Below, piece by piece: positions 34,433-46,875 of a stretch of DNA of 64,000 nucleotides. The notes beneath the pieces are model-generated. The model made no database searches, was not told where the DNA came from, and saw nothing but the letters and a program-made list of their open reading frames with translations. The position numbers and the translations under genes were made by a program. Source of the stretch: Bacteroidaceae bacterium (GTDB lineage: Bacteria; Bacteroidota; Bacteroidia; Bacteroidales; Bacteroidaceae); NCBI GenBank assembly GCA_017621515.1, contig JAGASY010000126.1, positions 1-64,000 of the forward strand, read 5' to 3'. Position 1 is the stretch's first letter. The number at the start of each line of letters is the position of its first letter.

Positions 34433-35251
34433 AATCACGCTAAAACCAATTTTTTGATTTGACAAAATGATATTTTCGCCCAAAATGAAAATTTAACACT
34501 TCGAGTGATTTTCTGTCGATGATGAAAAGATAAAATTTTTGATTAAAGATAAACTATTGATAATCAGTTAAATATAAAATTGTTCGAAATGCTCAAAAAA
34601 ACGTGCCAGACGCAATTTTTTGATAAATCTGAATGTTTTTAGTAATATGCTGACTATTAATATATTACAACTAAATTCATCATTTCCACCCTCAAATGTT
34701 CTCAAAAATCCACTCATTTTTAAGTTCCTGTTCAGACACACTTCCCAAGCAGAACATTATACACTTCTTAACATTCAAACCGAAGCAAACTGTCCTTTTC
34801 TTCGCTTCCCACTGTAATTTTATTTTCAGCGCGCTGTTTTTATTTTTTCAGCGCACAGTGAAAGAATTTCCACTGCGCTGCAAATAAAATTGCAGTGCGC
34901 TGGAAATGTAACGACAGCGCGCTGAAAATTTGAAAACTTAGTGGTGTTTTTTCAAAAACTCTTCGCCGAAAATAAATAAATGTAAAAGAACAGTTCCAGA
35001 ACGAAACACTATTTCACAATTCGCAGAGCCTTCAAAAAATGCGCGTAGAATCCCCGTTCTCCGGGAAAAGTTCTTCGCGCTTCATTTTGACGCGTGTCAG
35101 AGGGCTTAGAATTTTAACATTTGGAAAAATCAGAAAGACAGAAAAAAGTGTAAAATCCGCAAAACAAGAATCAAAACAACAAAAATAGTTGTCATTTTGT
35201 CAAAACCGAACACCCCTCAAAAAAACGATGTCAAAAAATTTTTTATGGAGG
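34433..35251 (+). repeat. Element D: ~755-bp intergenic repeat, subtype II, inside the origin-like region
   Basis: Inverted-repeat ends are TTGATTTGACAAAATGA (34454-34470) and TCATTTTGTCAAAACC (35192-35207), 754 bp apart. Five GCGC palindromes start at 34827, 34849, 34871, 34893 and 34915, exactly 22 bp apart; the first and last are perfect palindromes CAGCGCGCTG. The conserved frame with FKFLFRHTSQAEHYTLLNI is open, and the second frame (35039-35188, 49 codons, MRVESPFSGKSSSRFILTRV) is intact. Its left edge lies about 780 bases past the BaiN-like gene. Origin-like motifs lie on both sides. Confidence 0.85.
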
Positions 35252-35809
35252 TCATTGATTGTATGTAGCATGGCCGAAAAAAGAATTTAGCTTGATTATA
35301 TTTTATAAAATATTTCAGAAAAATTTAATGACGGTCTTCTATTTATATTTTGTTGAAAACATACTGTTCATTTATGTGAATTATATGATTTTTTCATGCG
35401 TAAAATATGTTTATAAGAGTGTGAAAATACTGTTTATAAATAGTAATTCACATAGTTGTCAACGCATGATATGAAAATTTTTTTATTTCTCTTTTCAACA
35501 ATAGTGTATAACTTCATAAGTATCTATATTACAGTTATATAATATCTATTCTTAATTTTTATTATTTGTTTTGTGAACATACATATCAACATTTTATAAA
35601 CAAAAATTCAGATTTATCATCAGCTATGTGAATTATGATAATTTTGTTTTGTTCATATATATGTGAATAATCTACTGTATAACGTAGAAAAATAACACTA
35701 TTATACAGAAGCCAAAAGATAATATTATATAGTTTTCCACATTCTATGAAAATTATAATGGAAATGATTACTTTCCGTATGCTATTGCTCGAATGTTAGT
35801 TAAAAGCAT

Positions 35810-35817
35810 TATCTTTG
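35810..35817 (+). promoter_or_regulatory. -7 box of the mscS-trmH operon
   Basis: TATCTTTG matches TAnnTTTG. It lies 203 bases before the ATG, which would give a long leader containing the 12-bp repeats. Confidence 0.4.
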
Positions 35818-35830
35818 TGTAATTGTTATC

Positions 35831-35916
35831 AAGTAGCAGGACAAGTAACAGGACAAGTAACAAGACAAGTAACAAGACAAGTAACAGGACAAGTAACAGG
35901 ACAAGTAATGTTACTT
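35831..35916 (+). repeat. 12-bp tandem repeat, six units plus remnant, ending in a palindrome
   Basis: Six head-to-tail units of AAGTAACARGAC start at 35831, 35843, 35855, 35867, 35879 and 35891. Unit 1 has AAGTAGC and units 3-4 have AAGAC in place of AGGAC. The remnant forms the perfect palindrome AAGTAATGTTACTT (35903-35916). The array lies between the -7 box and the channel gene, so it is probably in the 5' leader. One frame reads VTGQ/VTRQ but has no convincing start. Confidence 0.85.
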
Positions 35917-36019
35917 ATATAGTCTTTAATTACTGAAATAATAAATGGGTGTATGGTGAAGAAAAAATATACACTTCCCGCACTTAATGTATAACCACAT
36001 CGTATAATTGTTTAATGAT

Positions 36020-37183
36020 ATGTTCAGAGAATATATTCCTGATTTTCTTGCCGACATGGGGCTTTTGGAAGTAAACATGAGTTTTATCCATCGAATAATA
36101 TGGATAGTTGTTATCATTTTATTTGCATGGCTGGCGGATTTGCTTTGCCGAAAAGTCATTGTACCTGCAATCAAGGCTATTGTCTCGAAGACGGAAGTGT
36201 CTTGGGATGATTTGCTTTTCAACGACAAAGTGTTGAATAACTTTTGTCACATAGTACCTTCGATTGTGGCATATATGTTGCTTCCGTTTGCATTTATCGA
36301 CACACCGGTGGTATTATCGTTCTTGATGAAGATTTGTGAGATATACATAATAGCTTCATCACTTAGGTTGGTAATCAGTTTTATAGGTTCACTGTACCTG
36401 ATAAGCGAGAAGAAGAATGTGTCGCGGACAAGACCGCTCAAGGGGATATACCAGATGATGCAGGTGCTTATTATCTTTGTCGGAGTCATATTTATATTCA
36501 GTGTGCTCATAGGGAAGTCGCCATTGGAACTGTTTGTCGGACTTGGTGCTGCGGCAACTGTGCTGATGCTTGTCTTTAAGGACACCATTGTGGGATTGGT
36601 GTCGGGAGTACAACTGTCGGCGAATGATATGCTTCGTCCGGGAGATTGGATAAAGATGAGTAAGCATGGAGTGAACGGTGTGGTGTTTGAAGTGAACCTC
36701 ACCACAGTAAAAGTGAGGAATTGGGACAACACCATTTCAACCATTCCGCCTTATACGCTCGTAAGTGAGACATTTGAAAATTGGCGGGGGATGATGGAAA
36801 GCGACGGAAGACGTGTCAGCCGTTCTGTCAACATAGATATGAACACTGTGCATTTTCTTTCTCCTGAAGAGAAGAATAAGTATCGTGAAGATGGGCTGAT
36901 AGGAGAAGAAGAGAATAGCGATGAATTGACCAATCTGACCATGCTGAGAAGACATCTGGTGAGATATATGGAAAATAATAAGCTTATCAACACCGACATG
37001 ACGTTCATGGTACGTCATCTTGACCCTACTCCTCAGGGAATACCTTTGGAGCTGTATTTCTTTTCCGCCAATAAGGAATGGATAAAATATGAGAATCTTC
37101 AGGCCGATGTGTTTGATTATGTCATGGCGGTTGTACCGAGTTTCGGATTGAAAATATTTCAGACTGTAATGCCTAATATGTAG
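36020..37183 (+). CDS. Small-conductance mechanosensitive channel (MscS family)
   Basis: An inner-membrane channel opened by membrane tension on hypo-osmotic shock. The start is ATG 36020 (MFREYIPDF), chosen over a TTG at 36008. About 387 residues. Hydrophobic segments lie near residues 23-43, 75-95, 98-118, 140-165 and 170-190. The last is the pore helix (ELFVGLGAAATVLMLVFKDT), followed by the beta domain VSGVQLSANDMLRPGDWIKM and VFEVNLTTVKVRNWDNTIST. A cytosolic alpha/beta domain follows to the end. Length and layout are like the YbdG/YnaI branch. The methyltransferase gene starts 6 bases after the stop, so they form an operon. A long leader with 12-bp repeats precedes it. Confidence 0.92.
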   Translation: MFREYIPDFLADMGLLEVNMSFIHRIIWIVVIILFAWLADLLCRKVIVPAIKAIVSKTEVSWDDLLFNDKVLNNFCHIVPSIVAYMLLPFAFIDTPVVLSFLMKICEIYIIASSLRLVISFIGSLYLISEKKNVSRTRPLKGIYQMMQVLIIFVGVIFIFSVLIGKSPLELFVGLGAAATVLMLVFKDTIVGLVSGVQLSANDMLRPGDWIKMSKHGVNGVVFEVNLTTVKVRNWDNTISTIPPYTLVSETFENWRGMMESDGRRVSRSVNIDMNTVHFLSPEEKNKYREDGLIGEEENSDELTNLTMLRRHLVRYMENNKLINTDMTFMVRHLDPTPQGIPLELYFFSANKEWIKYENLQADVFDYVMAVVPSFGLKIFQTVMPNM

Positions 37184-37189
37184 AGTAGA

Positions 37190-37723
37190 ATGAGAAAACT
37201 AAAGATTACGGAAATGAACCGCATGAGTGCGGAGGAGTTCAGAAGAAGTGACAAGATGCCGCTGGTGGTGGTGATGGATGAGGTGAGAAGCATGTATAAT
37301 GTGGGTTCTGTATTTCGCACAGCGGATGCTTTCCGTGTAGCAGGAATCTATCTTTGTGGCATCACAGCGGTTCCTCCTCATCCGGAGATACACAAGACAG
37401 CTCTCGGAGCGGAAGACACAGTGGAATGGCATTATTTTCCGACCACTCGCGAGACAGTTGAGAATCTTCGCATGAACGGTTTCACCGTGTTGTCGGTGGA
37501 GCAGGTGGAAGGCAGTACGATGTTGCAGGACATACAAGTGGAAAAGGACAAAAAATATGCCATTGTGATGGGCAATGAAGTAAAGGGTGTGAAGCAGGAG
37601 ATTGTGGATATGAGCGATGGGTGTCTGGAAATTCCTCAGTTTGGTACCAAGCATTCATTGAATGTATCTACTACGGCTGGTATTGTGATATGGGAATTTG
37701 CAAAGAAGCTTTGCATAAGTTGA
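37190..37723 (+). CDS. SpoU/TrmH-family RNA 2'-O-methyltransferase
   Basis: Methylates a ribose 2'-OH in tRNA or rRNA using S-adenosylmethionine. The 177-residue protein contains the three SPOUT motifs: NVGSVFRTADAFRV (motif 1, residues about 37-50), AIVMGNEVKGV (motif 2, about 126-136) and CLEIPQFGTKHSLNVSTTAG (motif 3, forming the trefoil knot). It is short because it lacks the N-terminal substrate-binding extension of larger SpoU enzymes. It is the second gene of the mscS operon and is followed by a strong palindrome. The RNA target is not predictable. Confidence 0.93.
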   Translation: MRKLKITEMNRMSAEEFRRSDKMPLVVVMDEVRSMYNVGSVFRTADAFRVAGIYLCGITAVPPHPEIHKTALGAEDTVEWHYFPTTRETVENLRMNGFTVLSVEQVEGSTMLQDIQVEKDKKYAIVMGNEVKGVKQEIVDMSDGCLEIPQFGTKHSLNVSTTAGIVIWEFAKKLCIS

Positions 37724-37738
37724 GGATTCTCATTATTT

Positions 37739-37782
37739 TTTGCGGTTGTTTTGACGAACTCCTCCGTCAAAACAACCGCAAA
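37739..37782. terminator. Palindrome between trmH-like gene and mutS
   Basis: A perfect 18-bp stem TTTGCGGTTGTTTTGACG / CGTCAAAACAACCGCAAA with loop AACTCCTC. The left flank is T-rich and the right flank A-rich. It resembles the REP-like family only in the ACTCC loop. Confidence 0.65.
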
Positions 37783-37865
37783 GAATAATAAGAGTAGTCT
37801 TTGAAAAAACATTTACATAGCTGTAAAAAATAAATTTAAAAATCTTCCTTCACATTTTTTTGTCG

Positions 37866-37873
37866 TACCTTTG
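37866..37873 (+). promoter_or_regulatory. -7 box of the mutS promoter
   Basis: TACCTTTG matches TAnnTTTG, 56 bases before the ATG. Confidence 0.5.
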
Positions 37874-37929
37874 CTTGACAAAACATTATTTTCCACTAAA
37901 ACTTTTTAATAAAAAACAAGTAATTATAT

Positions 37930-40551
37930 ATGGCAAAGAAGGACGAAGTGACACCTATGATGAAGCAGTTCTACGACTTCAAGGCTAAACATCCTGATGC
38001 ATTGCTTTTGTTTCGTTGTGGTGACTTCTATGAAACTTATGCCGATGATGCTGTGATAGCCTCTGAAATTCTTGGGATAACACTTACCAAACGAAGCGGA
38101 GGTGCAGGGAAAAAAGAGGATGCCACGGCTATGGCAGGTTTCCCTCATCATGCGCTCGACACTTATCTGCCAAAGCTGGTAAGAGCGGGAAAGCGTGTGG
38201 CTATATGTGATCAGCTTGAAGACCCTAAACTAACGAAGAAGCTTGTGAAGCGTGGTATCACAGAGCTTGTCACTCCGGGTGTTTCCATGAATGACAATGT
38301 GTTGAACAACAAGGAAAACAATTTTCTTGCTGCCATACATTTCGGAAAATCAGCCTGTGGAGTGGCTATGCTTGATATTTCGACTGGAGAATTTCTTACA
38401 GCAGAGGGAACTACAGATTATGTAGATAAGTTGCTTACCAATCTTTCTCCGAAGGAAGTGCTTTATGAACGTGGAAGAAAACCTATGTTTGAAGGTAACT
38501 TTGGTGGTAAGTTCTTTACATACGAACTTGATGACTGGATTTTCACAGAGGATACGGCACGTAATAAATTGCTTGCCCATTTCGGTACGAAGAATCTGAA
38601 AGGATTTGGCATTGAGCATCTGAAGAATGGCATTGTAGCTGCCGGAGCCATTCTTTTTTATCTGGAGCAGACACAGCACACACAGATTGGACATATACGC
38701 ACAATCTCCCGTGTGGAGGAAAATAAATATGTCCGTCTGGACAAATTCACTATACGCAGTCTTGAACTTCTCGGTTCTATGAACGAAGGAGGAAACAGTC
38801 TGCTTGGAGTCATTGACAAGACTGTCAGTCCGATGGGAGGACGTATGCTCCGAAGATGGATTGTGTTTCCTCTGAAAGACATCAGGCAGATAGAGGAAAG
38901 ACAGGATGTGGTTGAGTATTTTTTCAGAGAACCCCAGTTCAGGGATATGGTGACGGAACAGCTCCATCGTATCGGTGATCTTGAAAGAATTAGTTCAAAA
39001 GTGGCGGTAGGACGAGTATCGCCGCGCGAGATGGTGCAACTGAAGGTAGCTCTTCAGGCTATAGAACCTATAAAGAATCATTGTATGCAGGCAGACAGTG
39101 AGAGTCTGCGCAATATAGGTATGAAGCTTGATGTATGTGCCGAACTTAGAGACAGAATTGAACATGAAATAAACAATGACCCTCCGTTTCTTGTCAATAA
39201 AGGCGGAGTGATAGCCGAGGGTGTCTGTGAGGAACTTGACGAACTTCGTAATATTGCTTATTCCGGCAAGGATTATCTGTTGCAGATACAAAAGCGTGAA
39301 ATAGAAGCAACGGGTATATCGAGTCTGAAGATTGGTTTCAACAATGTATTCGGATATTACATTGAGGTAAGGAATACATTCAAGGACAGTGTACCTGAAA
39401 ACTGGATAAGGAAGCAGACGTTGGTCAATGCGGAACGATATATCACTCAGGAACTGAAAGAATATGAGGAGAAGATTCTGGGAGCGGAAGAGAAGATATT
39501 GTCGCTTGAAAACAAGATATTCTCTGAGCTTGTCGTTTATGCGGCGGATTATATCTCTGCCATCCAGATTGATGCTGTTCATATAGCTCACCTTGATTGT
39601 CTGCTTTCTTTCGCTATGGCGGCACAAGAATATAAGTATATACGTCCTGTGGTGGATGATAGTCTTGTGATAGATATAAAGCAGGGAAGACATCCTGTGA
39701 TAGAGCGTCAGATGCCTGTGGGCGAAGAGTACGTGGCAAATGATTTGTTCCTTGACAGTGAGAGTCAGCAGATAATCATTCTCACAGGACCTAACATGGC
39801 GGGTAAGTCGGCATTGTTGCGTCAGACAGCACTTATCACTCTTATGGCACAGATAGGTTCTTTTGTTCCTGCCGAAAGTGCTCGTATAGGTATGACGGAC
39901 AAGATATTCACAAGAGTGGGAGCAAGCGATAACATTTCTGTCGGTGAATCAACTTTCATGGTAGAGATGAATGAGGCTGCGAGCATTCTTAACAGCCTTT
40001 CTCAGCGTTCACTTGTTTTGTTTGATGAATTGGGGCGCGGAACATCCACATACGATGGTATTTCAATAGCTTGGTCGATAGTGGAATATATACATGACAA
40101 TCCGAAAGGACATGCGCGTACACTGTTTGCTACTCATTACCATGAGCTGAACGAAATGGAAAAATCGCTTTGCCGGGTGAAGAATTTCAATGTGTCGGTG
40201 AAAGAAATGGACGGAAAGGTTATATTCATGCGTAAGCTGCAACCGGGAGGAAGTGAGCACTCGTTTGGTATTCATGTAGCTAAAATTGCAGGTATGTCGC
40301 CTTCTGTGGTACGTCGTGCGGAGCAAGTTCTGAAAGAACTGGAAAAGAATAACAGTGGTGATGGAATCTCTCGTCCTGTTACAGAAGGTATTTCCGCTCC
40401 GAGCGGAACACAGTTGAGTTTCTTTCAGCTTGATGATCCGGTACTTTGCCAGATTAGAGATGAAATATTGAATTTGGATGTAAATAATCTTACTCCTATC
40501 GAAGCACTTAATAAACTGAATGATATAAAGAAGATTGTAAGAGGAAGATGA
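37930..40551 (+). CDS. mutS: DNA mismatch repair protein MutS
   Basis: Recognises base mismatches and small loops and starts repair with MutL. The 873-residue protein has all MutS domains: the mismatch-binding domain I with the Phe-x-Glu-type motif [14 protein letters not shown] (residues about 28-41), connector, lever (domain III) and clamp with helical sequence, then the ATPase from about residue 600. The ATPase has Walker [32 protein letters not shown] and Walker [17 protein letters not shown], plus [13 protein letters not shown]. The C-terminus has a helix-turn-helix dimerisation part ([21 protein letters not shown]). It stands next to the origin-like region on what would be the leading strand. 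A terminator follows. The assignment is secure. Confidence 0.98.
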   Translation: MAKKDEVTPMMKQFYDFKAKHPDALLLFRCGDFYETYADDAVIASEILGITLTKRSGGAGKKEDATAMAGFPHHALDTYLPKLVRAGKRVAICDQLEDPKLTKKLVKRGITELVTPGVSMNDNVLNNKENNFLAAIHFGKSACGVAMLDISTGEFLTAEGTTDYVDKLLTNLSPKEVLYERGRKPMFEGNFGGKFFTYELDDWIFTEDTARNKLLAHFGTKNLKGFGIEHLKNGIVAAGAILFYLEQTQHTQIGHIRTISRVEENKYVRLDKFTIRSLELLGSMNEGGNSLLGVIDKTVSPMGGRMLRRWIVFPLKDIRQIEERQDVVEYFFREPQFRDMVTEQLHRIGDLERISSKVAVGRVSPREMVQLKVALQAIEPIKNHCMQADSESLRNIGMKLDVCAELRDRIEHEINNDPPFLVNKGGVIAEGVCEELDELRNIAYSGKDYLLQIQKREIEATGISSLKIGFNNVFGYYIEVRNTFKDSVPENWIRKQTLVNAERYITQELKEYEEKILGAEEKILSLENKIFSELVVYAADYISAIQIDAVHIAHLDCLLSFAMAAQEYKYIRPVVDDSLVIDIKQGRHPVIERQMPVGEEYVANDLFLDSESQQIIILTGPNMAGKSALLRQTALITLMAQIGSFVPAESARIGMTDKIFTRVGASDNISVGESTFMVEMNEAASILNSLSQRSLVLFDELGRGTSTYDGISIAWSIVEYIHDNPKGHARTLFATHYHELNEMEKSLCRVKNFNVSVKEMDGKVIFMRKLQPGGSEHSFGIHVAKIAGMSPSVVRRAEQVLKELEKNNSGDGISRPVTEGISAPSGTQLSFFQLDDPVLCQIRDEILNLDVNNLTPIEALNKLNDIKKIVRGR

Positions 40552-40583
40552 CTCTTGCAGAACTTAAACTTGAAAAAGAGAAA

Positions 40584-40625
40584 GAGCCGTATTTGACTTG
40601 TTTGAGTTGAATACGGCTTTCTTAT
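40584..40625 (+). terminator. Terminator of mutS
   Basis: AGCCGTATT pairs with AATACGGCT, and TTCTTATTTC follows. It lies 33 bases past the mutS stop. Confidence 0.7.
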
Positions 40626-40689
40626 TTCGTTAATTTTAATTTGTTTGTTGAATGCACTTAATAAATTTTGAGAAGCATGTAAATTTAGG

Positions 40690-40697
40690 TATTTTTG
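40690..40697 (+). promoter_or_regulatory. -7 box of the membrane regulator gene
   Basis: TATTTTTG matches TAnnTTTG, 21 bases before the ATG. Confidence 0.45.
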
Positions 40698-40718
40698 TTC
40701 ATTAAATAGAAATCTCAG

Positions 40719-43481
40719 ATGGCGAAGATGATACGACAATATATAACATTCATATTCTTGATGTTTCTTACAGCCGGGAGTATGTCTGCCGAATACAAAT
40801 TTCGAACTTTTGATGTTTCCGATGGGTTGGCAGATAATTCGGTGAGGTGTATAGGTCAGGACAAAGATGGTTATATGTGGATTGGTACGCGTAATGGGCT
40901 TTCTCGTTTCGATGGAAGAGAGTTTGTTACATATAGATATAAAGATGGAGAACCGTCATACGTTGCATCAAATGACATAAATGCTTTGCTTGTCGATGGC
41001 GACAGTATATGGATAGGAAGTTCTTATGGATTGTTTTTGTTTGATATTCATACACATGAGTTTGCCGTTTGTTCATATCTTTTATCGAATATGCGAAGAC
41101 CGAAAGTCTTTGACATGTCTATAAAGGATATAATTAGAGTAAAAGATACTGTTTATGTGCTCAGTAATGACAGGTGCATTTATAAAAAATCCGGTAACAA
41201 ACTATATACACAGATTGATTTCAAGCAAAAAAACTGGTATTCTATCTGCTCATATTTTGACAAATATATCCTTGCTCACGGTTATGACGGACTGTCTCTG
41301 ATAGATCCTGTAAGCGGTTCGGTTTTGGCTTGTGCTTCAAAGCCTGCAAGCGGAATAAGTATAGACTTGTTTTTTGACGAAAAGAAAAAGACGGCTTTTG
41401 TCTCATACGGTTTGACCGAAAAGACGAAGACTTATCACGTTACAGGTGACAACAGGATTGTTTCATCCGATGTTTCTGTCCTACCCTGTTCGGATTTGAC
41501 TTCATGTTATGAAGGAAATATATTGTTCGGAACTAACGGAGGAGGACTCATTGCTGATGAAGGAAACAGTATGAAGGTATATGATACCTCTGGAAGTTCT
41601 ATAAGTGGTGATGTGATAACATCTATATTTACAGACAATGACAAGAATCTATGGGTTGGCACATATCGCTACGGACTCAACCTTTATTCTCCGCGTTTCG
41701 GATGGATTTCTGCATTGAGCGTTTCTGACAAAGGGTTGTCTCATCGGTTGGCTACGGCTTTGGCTTTGAGAGACAGCATATTGTATGTGGGTACAGACGG
41801 AGGAGGAATGGATAGAATAGATTTTCGTACAAACAGTAAGACTAATTATAGGAAATCCGGAGGAGCAATTGTGGGTGATGCAGTTCTTTCTATGATAGAA
41901 GATGACGAATATCTGTGGATGGGATGCTATGCTGACGGACTGTCGAGATATGATTTCAAGACCGGCACTTTTCAATCTTATCCCTATAAAGAAGAAAGTA
42001 TATGGAGCATTGCCGATGATGGGATAGATCATATATGGGTTATAGGGAAAGATGTCAGCTTGTTTGACAAATCGACAGAATCTTTTCAGAAGATTTCCGG
42101 ATTAGAGAGGATTTGGGCTTCGGGTGTAAAATTTGTCGGCGATGAGGCTTGGATATATACTTCCGCCAAAGGTATCTATGTGGTGGATATGTCTTCAATG
42201 ATGGTGAATGCTCATTATGGAGTGGAAACAGGAATGCCGAGTGACGCAGTGCCTTTTATGTATGTTGACTCACATAATAATAAATGGATAGGATTCTTGA
42301 ATAACGGATTGTATGTGTCGGAAGCCGGAAAACCGTTTAGCGAAGTGCAACGTGTGGAAGGTCTTGAAGCTTCCAATATCATGACAATGGTGGAGCATGA
42401 AGGAGATATATGGGTGGCGACAGATAACGGATTGTTCCGATATGATTCTCGGAACAATCATTTTTCTCGCTATGGAAAGGAGGACGGGCTTGGTTCTGTA
42501 CAGTTTTTGAATTGTTCCTATGCTTCTGAAGGAGGACGGTTTTATTTCGGCACAACTCAGGGAGTGGTTGAAGTAGATGTCAATAGAATAAAGTATGGGG
42601 CTGTAAAACCTGTACATATCAATTCTTTGACACTGATTCATAATGATTCAACGATATTTGTGTATGGAAAAGATTCCCCTGTCGTGCTTGCACATGACGA
42701 AAATTTCTTTTCTGTTCGTTTCTCTCAGCCAGAACTGGTGTCGCCGGGAAAGATGTCGTTTTCGTGTCGGCTTAAAGGGTTTGATAAGGAATGGAGAAAC
42801 CTTGATGACTCGAGAGAAGTGGTCTATACCAATGTTCCTCCCGGACATTATATATTTGAAGTGCGAAGCAAGGACTGGGATGGAAGCTGGTGTGAATCGC
42901 ATAGTGCCTTGGATATTGATATAAGATTTCCGTGGTATAGGAAATGGTGGGCTGTCATGATTTGGGTGATGCTGTTTGTGGCTATTTTCTATGGTTGCCT
43001 GTATGCTTATTCCTATAAGAGACTTATTCGGAAGAGATTCCGTATGAAATTGCGGGATACGATAGGTAGAATACAAGAGTCCGGGCGACTTCGTGCCATA
43101 GAGATACGTGAAATGGAGTCTGCAACAGCTATGCCAGAAGAAAACAGATTGATGACGGAAGTTATTGCAAGCATTGAGAATAATATTTCCGATTCCGGAT
43201 ATTCTATTGATGACTTGAGCAGAGATGTCAGTGTTAGCAGAACAAAGCTTTATAAGATTATTCAGGACGAAACCGGACGTACACCTGCTGTGTTGATAAG
43301 AGAGATACGTCTGAAACAATCTTCTCGTCTTTTGTCTTCTACCGATTTCAATATCTCGGAGATAAGTGTTATGGTAGGATTCGGTTCCTTGAAGTATTTC
43401 AATAAATATTTTAAGGAAATGTTTGGTGTCACTCCAAGTACATATCGTGAGAACCAAAGAAATGGAAATCAAGAAAAGTGA
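40719..43481 (+). CDS. Membrane-spanning propeller sensor fused directly to an AraC-type DNA-binding domain
   Basis: A predicted carbohydrate-sensing transcription activator, 920 residues. A signal peptide (MIRQYITFIFLMFLTAGSMS) is followed by periplasmic propeller repeats of the two-component-regulator type (YMWIGTRNGLSRFDG, NLWVGTYRYGLNLYSP, DIWVATDNGLFRYD) to about residue 640. A Y_Y_Y domain follows (FSCRLKGFDKEWRNLDD, then VYTNVPPGHYIFEVRSKD). One membrane helix spans residues about 743-764. Only about 50 residues separate it from the AraC helix-turn-helix (residues about 815-912, with ISEISVMVGFGSLKYFNKYF). Hybrid two-component regulators of Bacteroidetes carry a histidine kinase and receiver between these parts and reach 1300-1400 residues; both are absent here. 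The GH2 and GH43 genes downstream are the likely targets. Confidence 0.88.
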   Translation: MAKMIRQYITFIFLMFLTAGSMSAEYKFRTFDVSDGLADNSVRCIGQDKDGYMWIGTRNGLSRFDGREFVTYRYKDGEPSYVASNDINALLVDGDSIWIGSSYGLFLFDIHTHEFAVCSYLLSNMRRPKVFDMSIKDIIRVKDTVYVLSNDRCIYKKSGNKLYTQIDFKQKNWYSICSYFDKYILAHGYDGLSLIDPVSGSVLACASKPASGISIDLFFDEKKKTAFVSYGLTEKTKTYHVTGDNRIVSSDVSVLPCSDLTSCYEGNILFGTNGGGLIADEGNSMKVYDTSGSSISGDVITSIFTDNDKNLWVGTYRYGLNLYSPRFGWISALSVSDKGLSHRLATALALRDSILYVGTDGGGMDRIDFRTNSKTNYRKSGGAIVGDAVLSMIEDDEYLWMGCYADGLSRYDFKTGTFQSYPYKEESIWSIADDGIDHIWVIGKDVSLFDKSTESFQKISGLERIWASGVKFVGDEAWIYTSAKGIYVVDMSSMMVNAHYGVETGMPSDAVPFMYVDSHNNKWIGFLNNGLYVSEAGKPFSEVQRVEGLEASNIMTMVEHEGDIWVATDNGLFRYDSRNNHFSRYGKEDGLGSVQFLNCSYASEGGRFYFGTTQGVVEVDVNRIKYGAVKPVHINSLTLIHNDSTIFVYGKDSPVVLAHDENFFSVRFSQPELVSPGKMSFSCRLKGFDKEWRNLDDSREVVYTNVPPGHYIFEVRSKDWDGSWCESHSALDIDIRFPWYRKWWAVMIWVMLFVAIFYGCLYAYSYKRLIRKRFRMKLRDTIGRIQESGRLRAIEIREMESATAMPEENRLMTEVIASIENNISDSGYSIDDLSRDVSVSRTKLYKIIQDETGRTPAVLIREIRLKQSSRLLSSTDFNISEISVMVGFGSLKYFNKYFKEMFGVTPSTYRENQRNGNQEK

Positions 43482-43563
43482 TGGGACAATCCGTGTAAAT
43501 GTCTGATACTTAATATTGAAAACACATATTGACTAATAGTAAAACATAAAATGACTTATGTAA

Positions 43564-46752
<3,189 letters not shown>

Positions 46753-46875
46753 AAAGTGGTTTATGCGGATATGCTTTGTGATTGCATTCGAGACAGATTT
46801 CTTTTTCGGATGCAGCCGCAAACTATCCCATATAAACAGTCAAGTATAATCATTAGCAAATAAAAAACTACAGAT

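Larger units (their letters stand above)
33912..35741. other. Candidate chromosomal replication origin (interrupted by element D)
   Basis: This is a 2.3-kb gene-free, very AT-rich region. It holds nonamers close to the DnaA box TTATCCACA: TTATCAACA at 34304, TTTTCAACA at 34383 and 35492, its complement at 34080 and 35351, TTTTCCACA at 35733, and near matches at 34024 and 35583. Motifs are shared between the two halves: TAACGTAGAAAA (33941, 35680) and TTGTGAACATAYAT (34014, 35571). ATGTGAAT-type words recur at 35374, 35444 (reverse), 35626 and 35661. A hairpin ACTCTAT/ATAGAGT lies at 33912-33935. Sampled lines show C over G on the plus strand just before this region and G over C just after it, as at an origin. 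dnaA itself is not nearby, so this remains inference. Confidence 0.5.

Noticed and set aside
35831..35908. CRISPR array
   Set aside because: The 12-bp units are adjacent with no unique spacers, and no cas gene is present. The 21- and 22-bp arrays also lack spacers of CRISPR length.
40719..43481. Full hybrid two-component regulator
   Set aside because: No histidine kinase H-box, ATPase domain or receiver Asp region exists between the membrane helix and the AraC domain.
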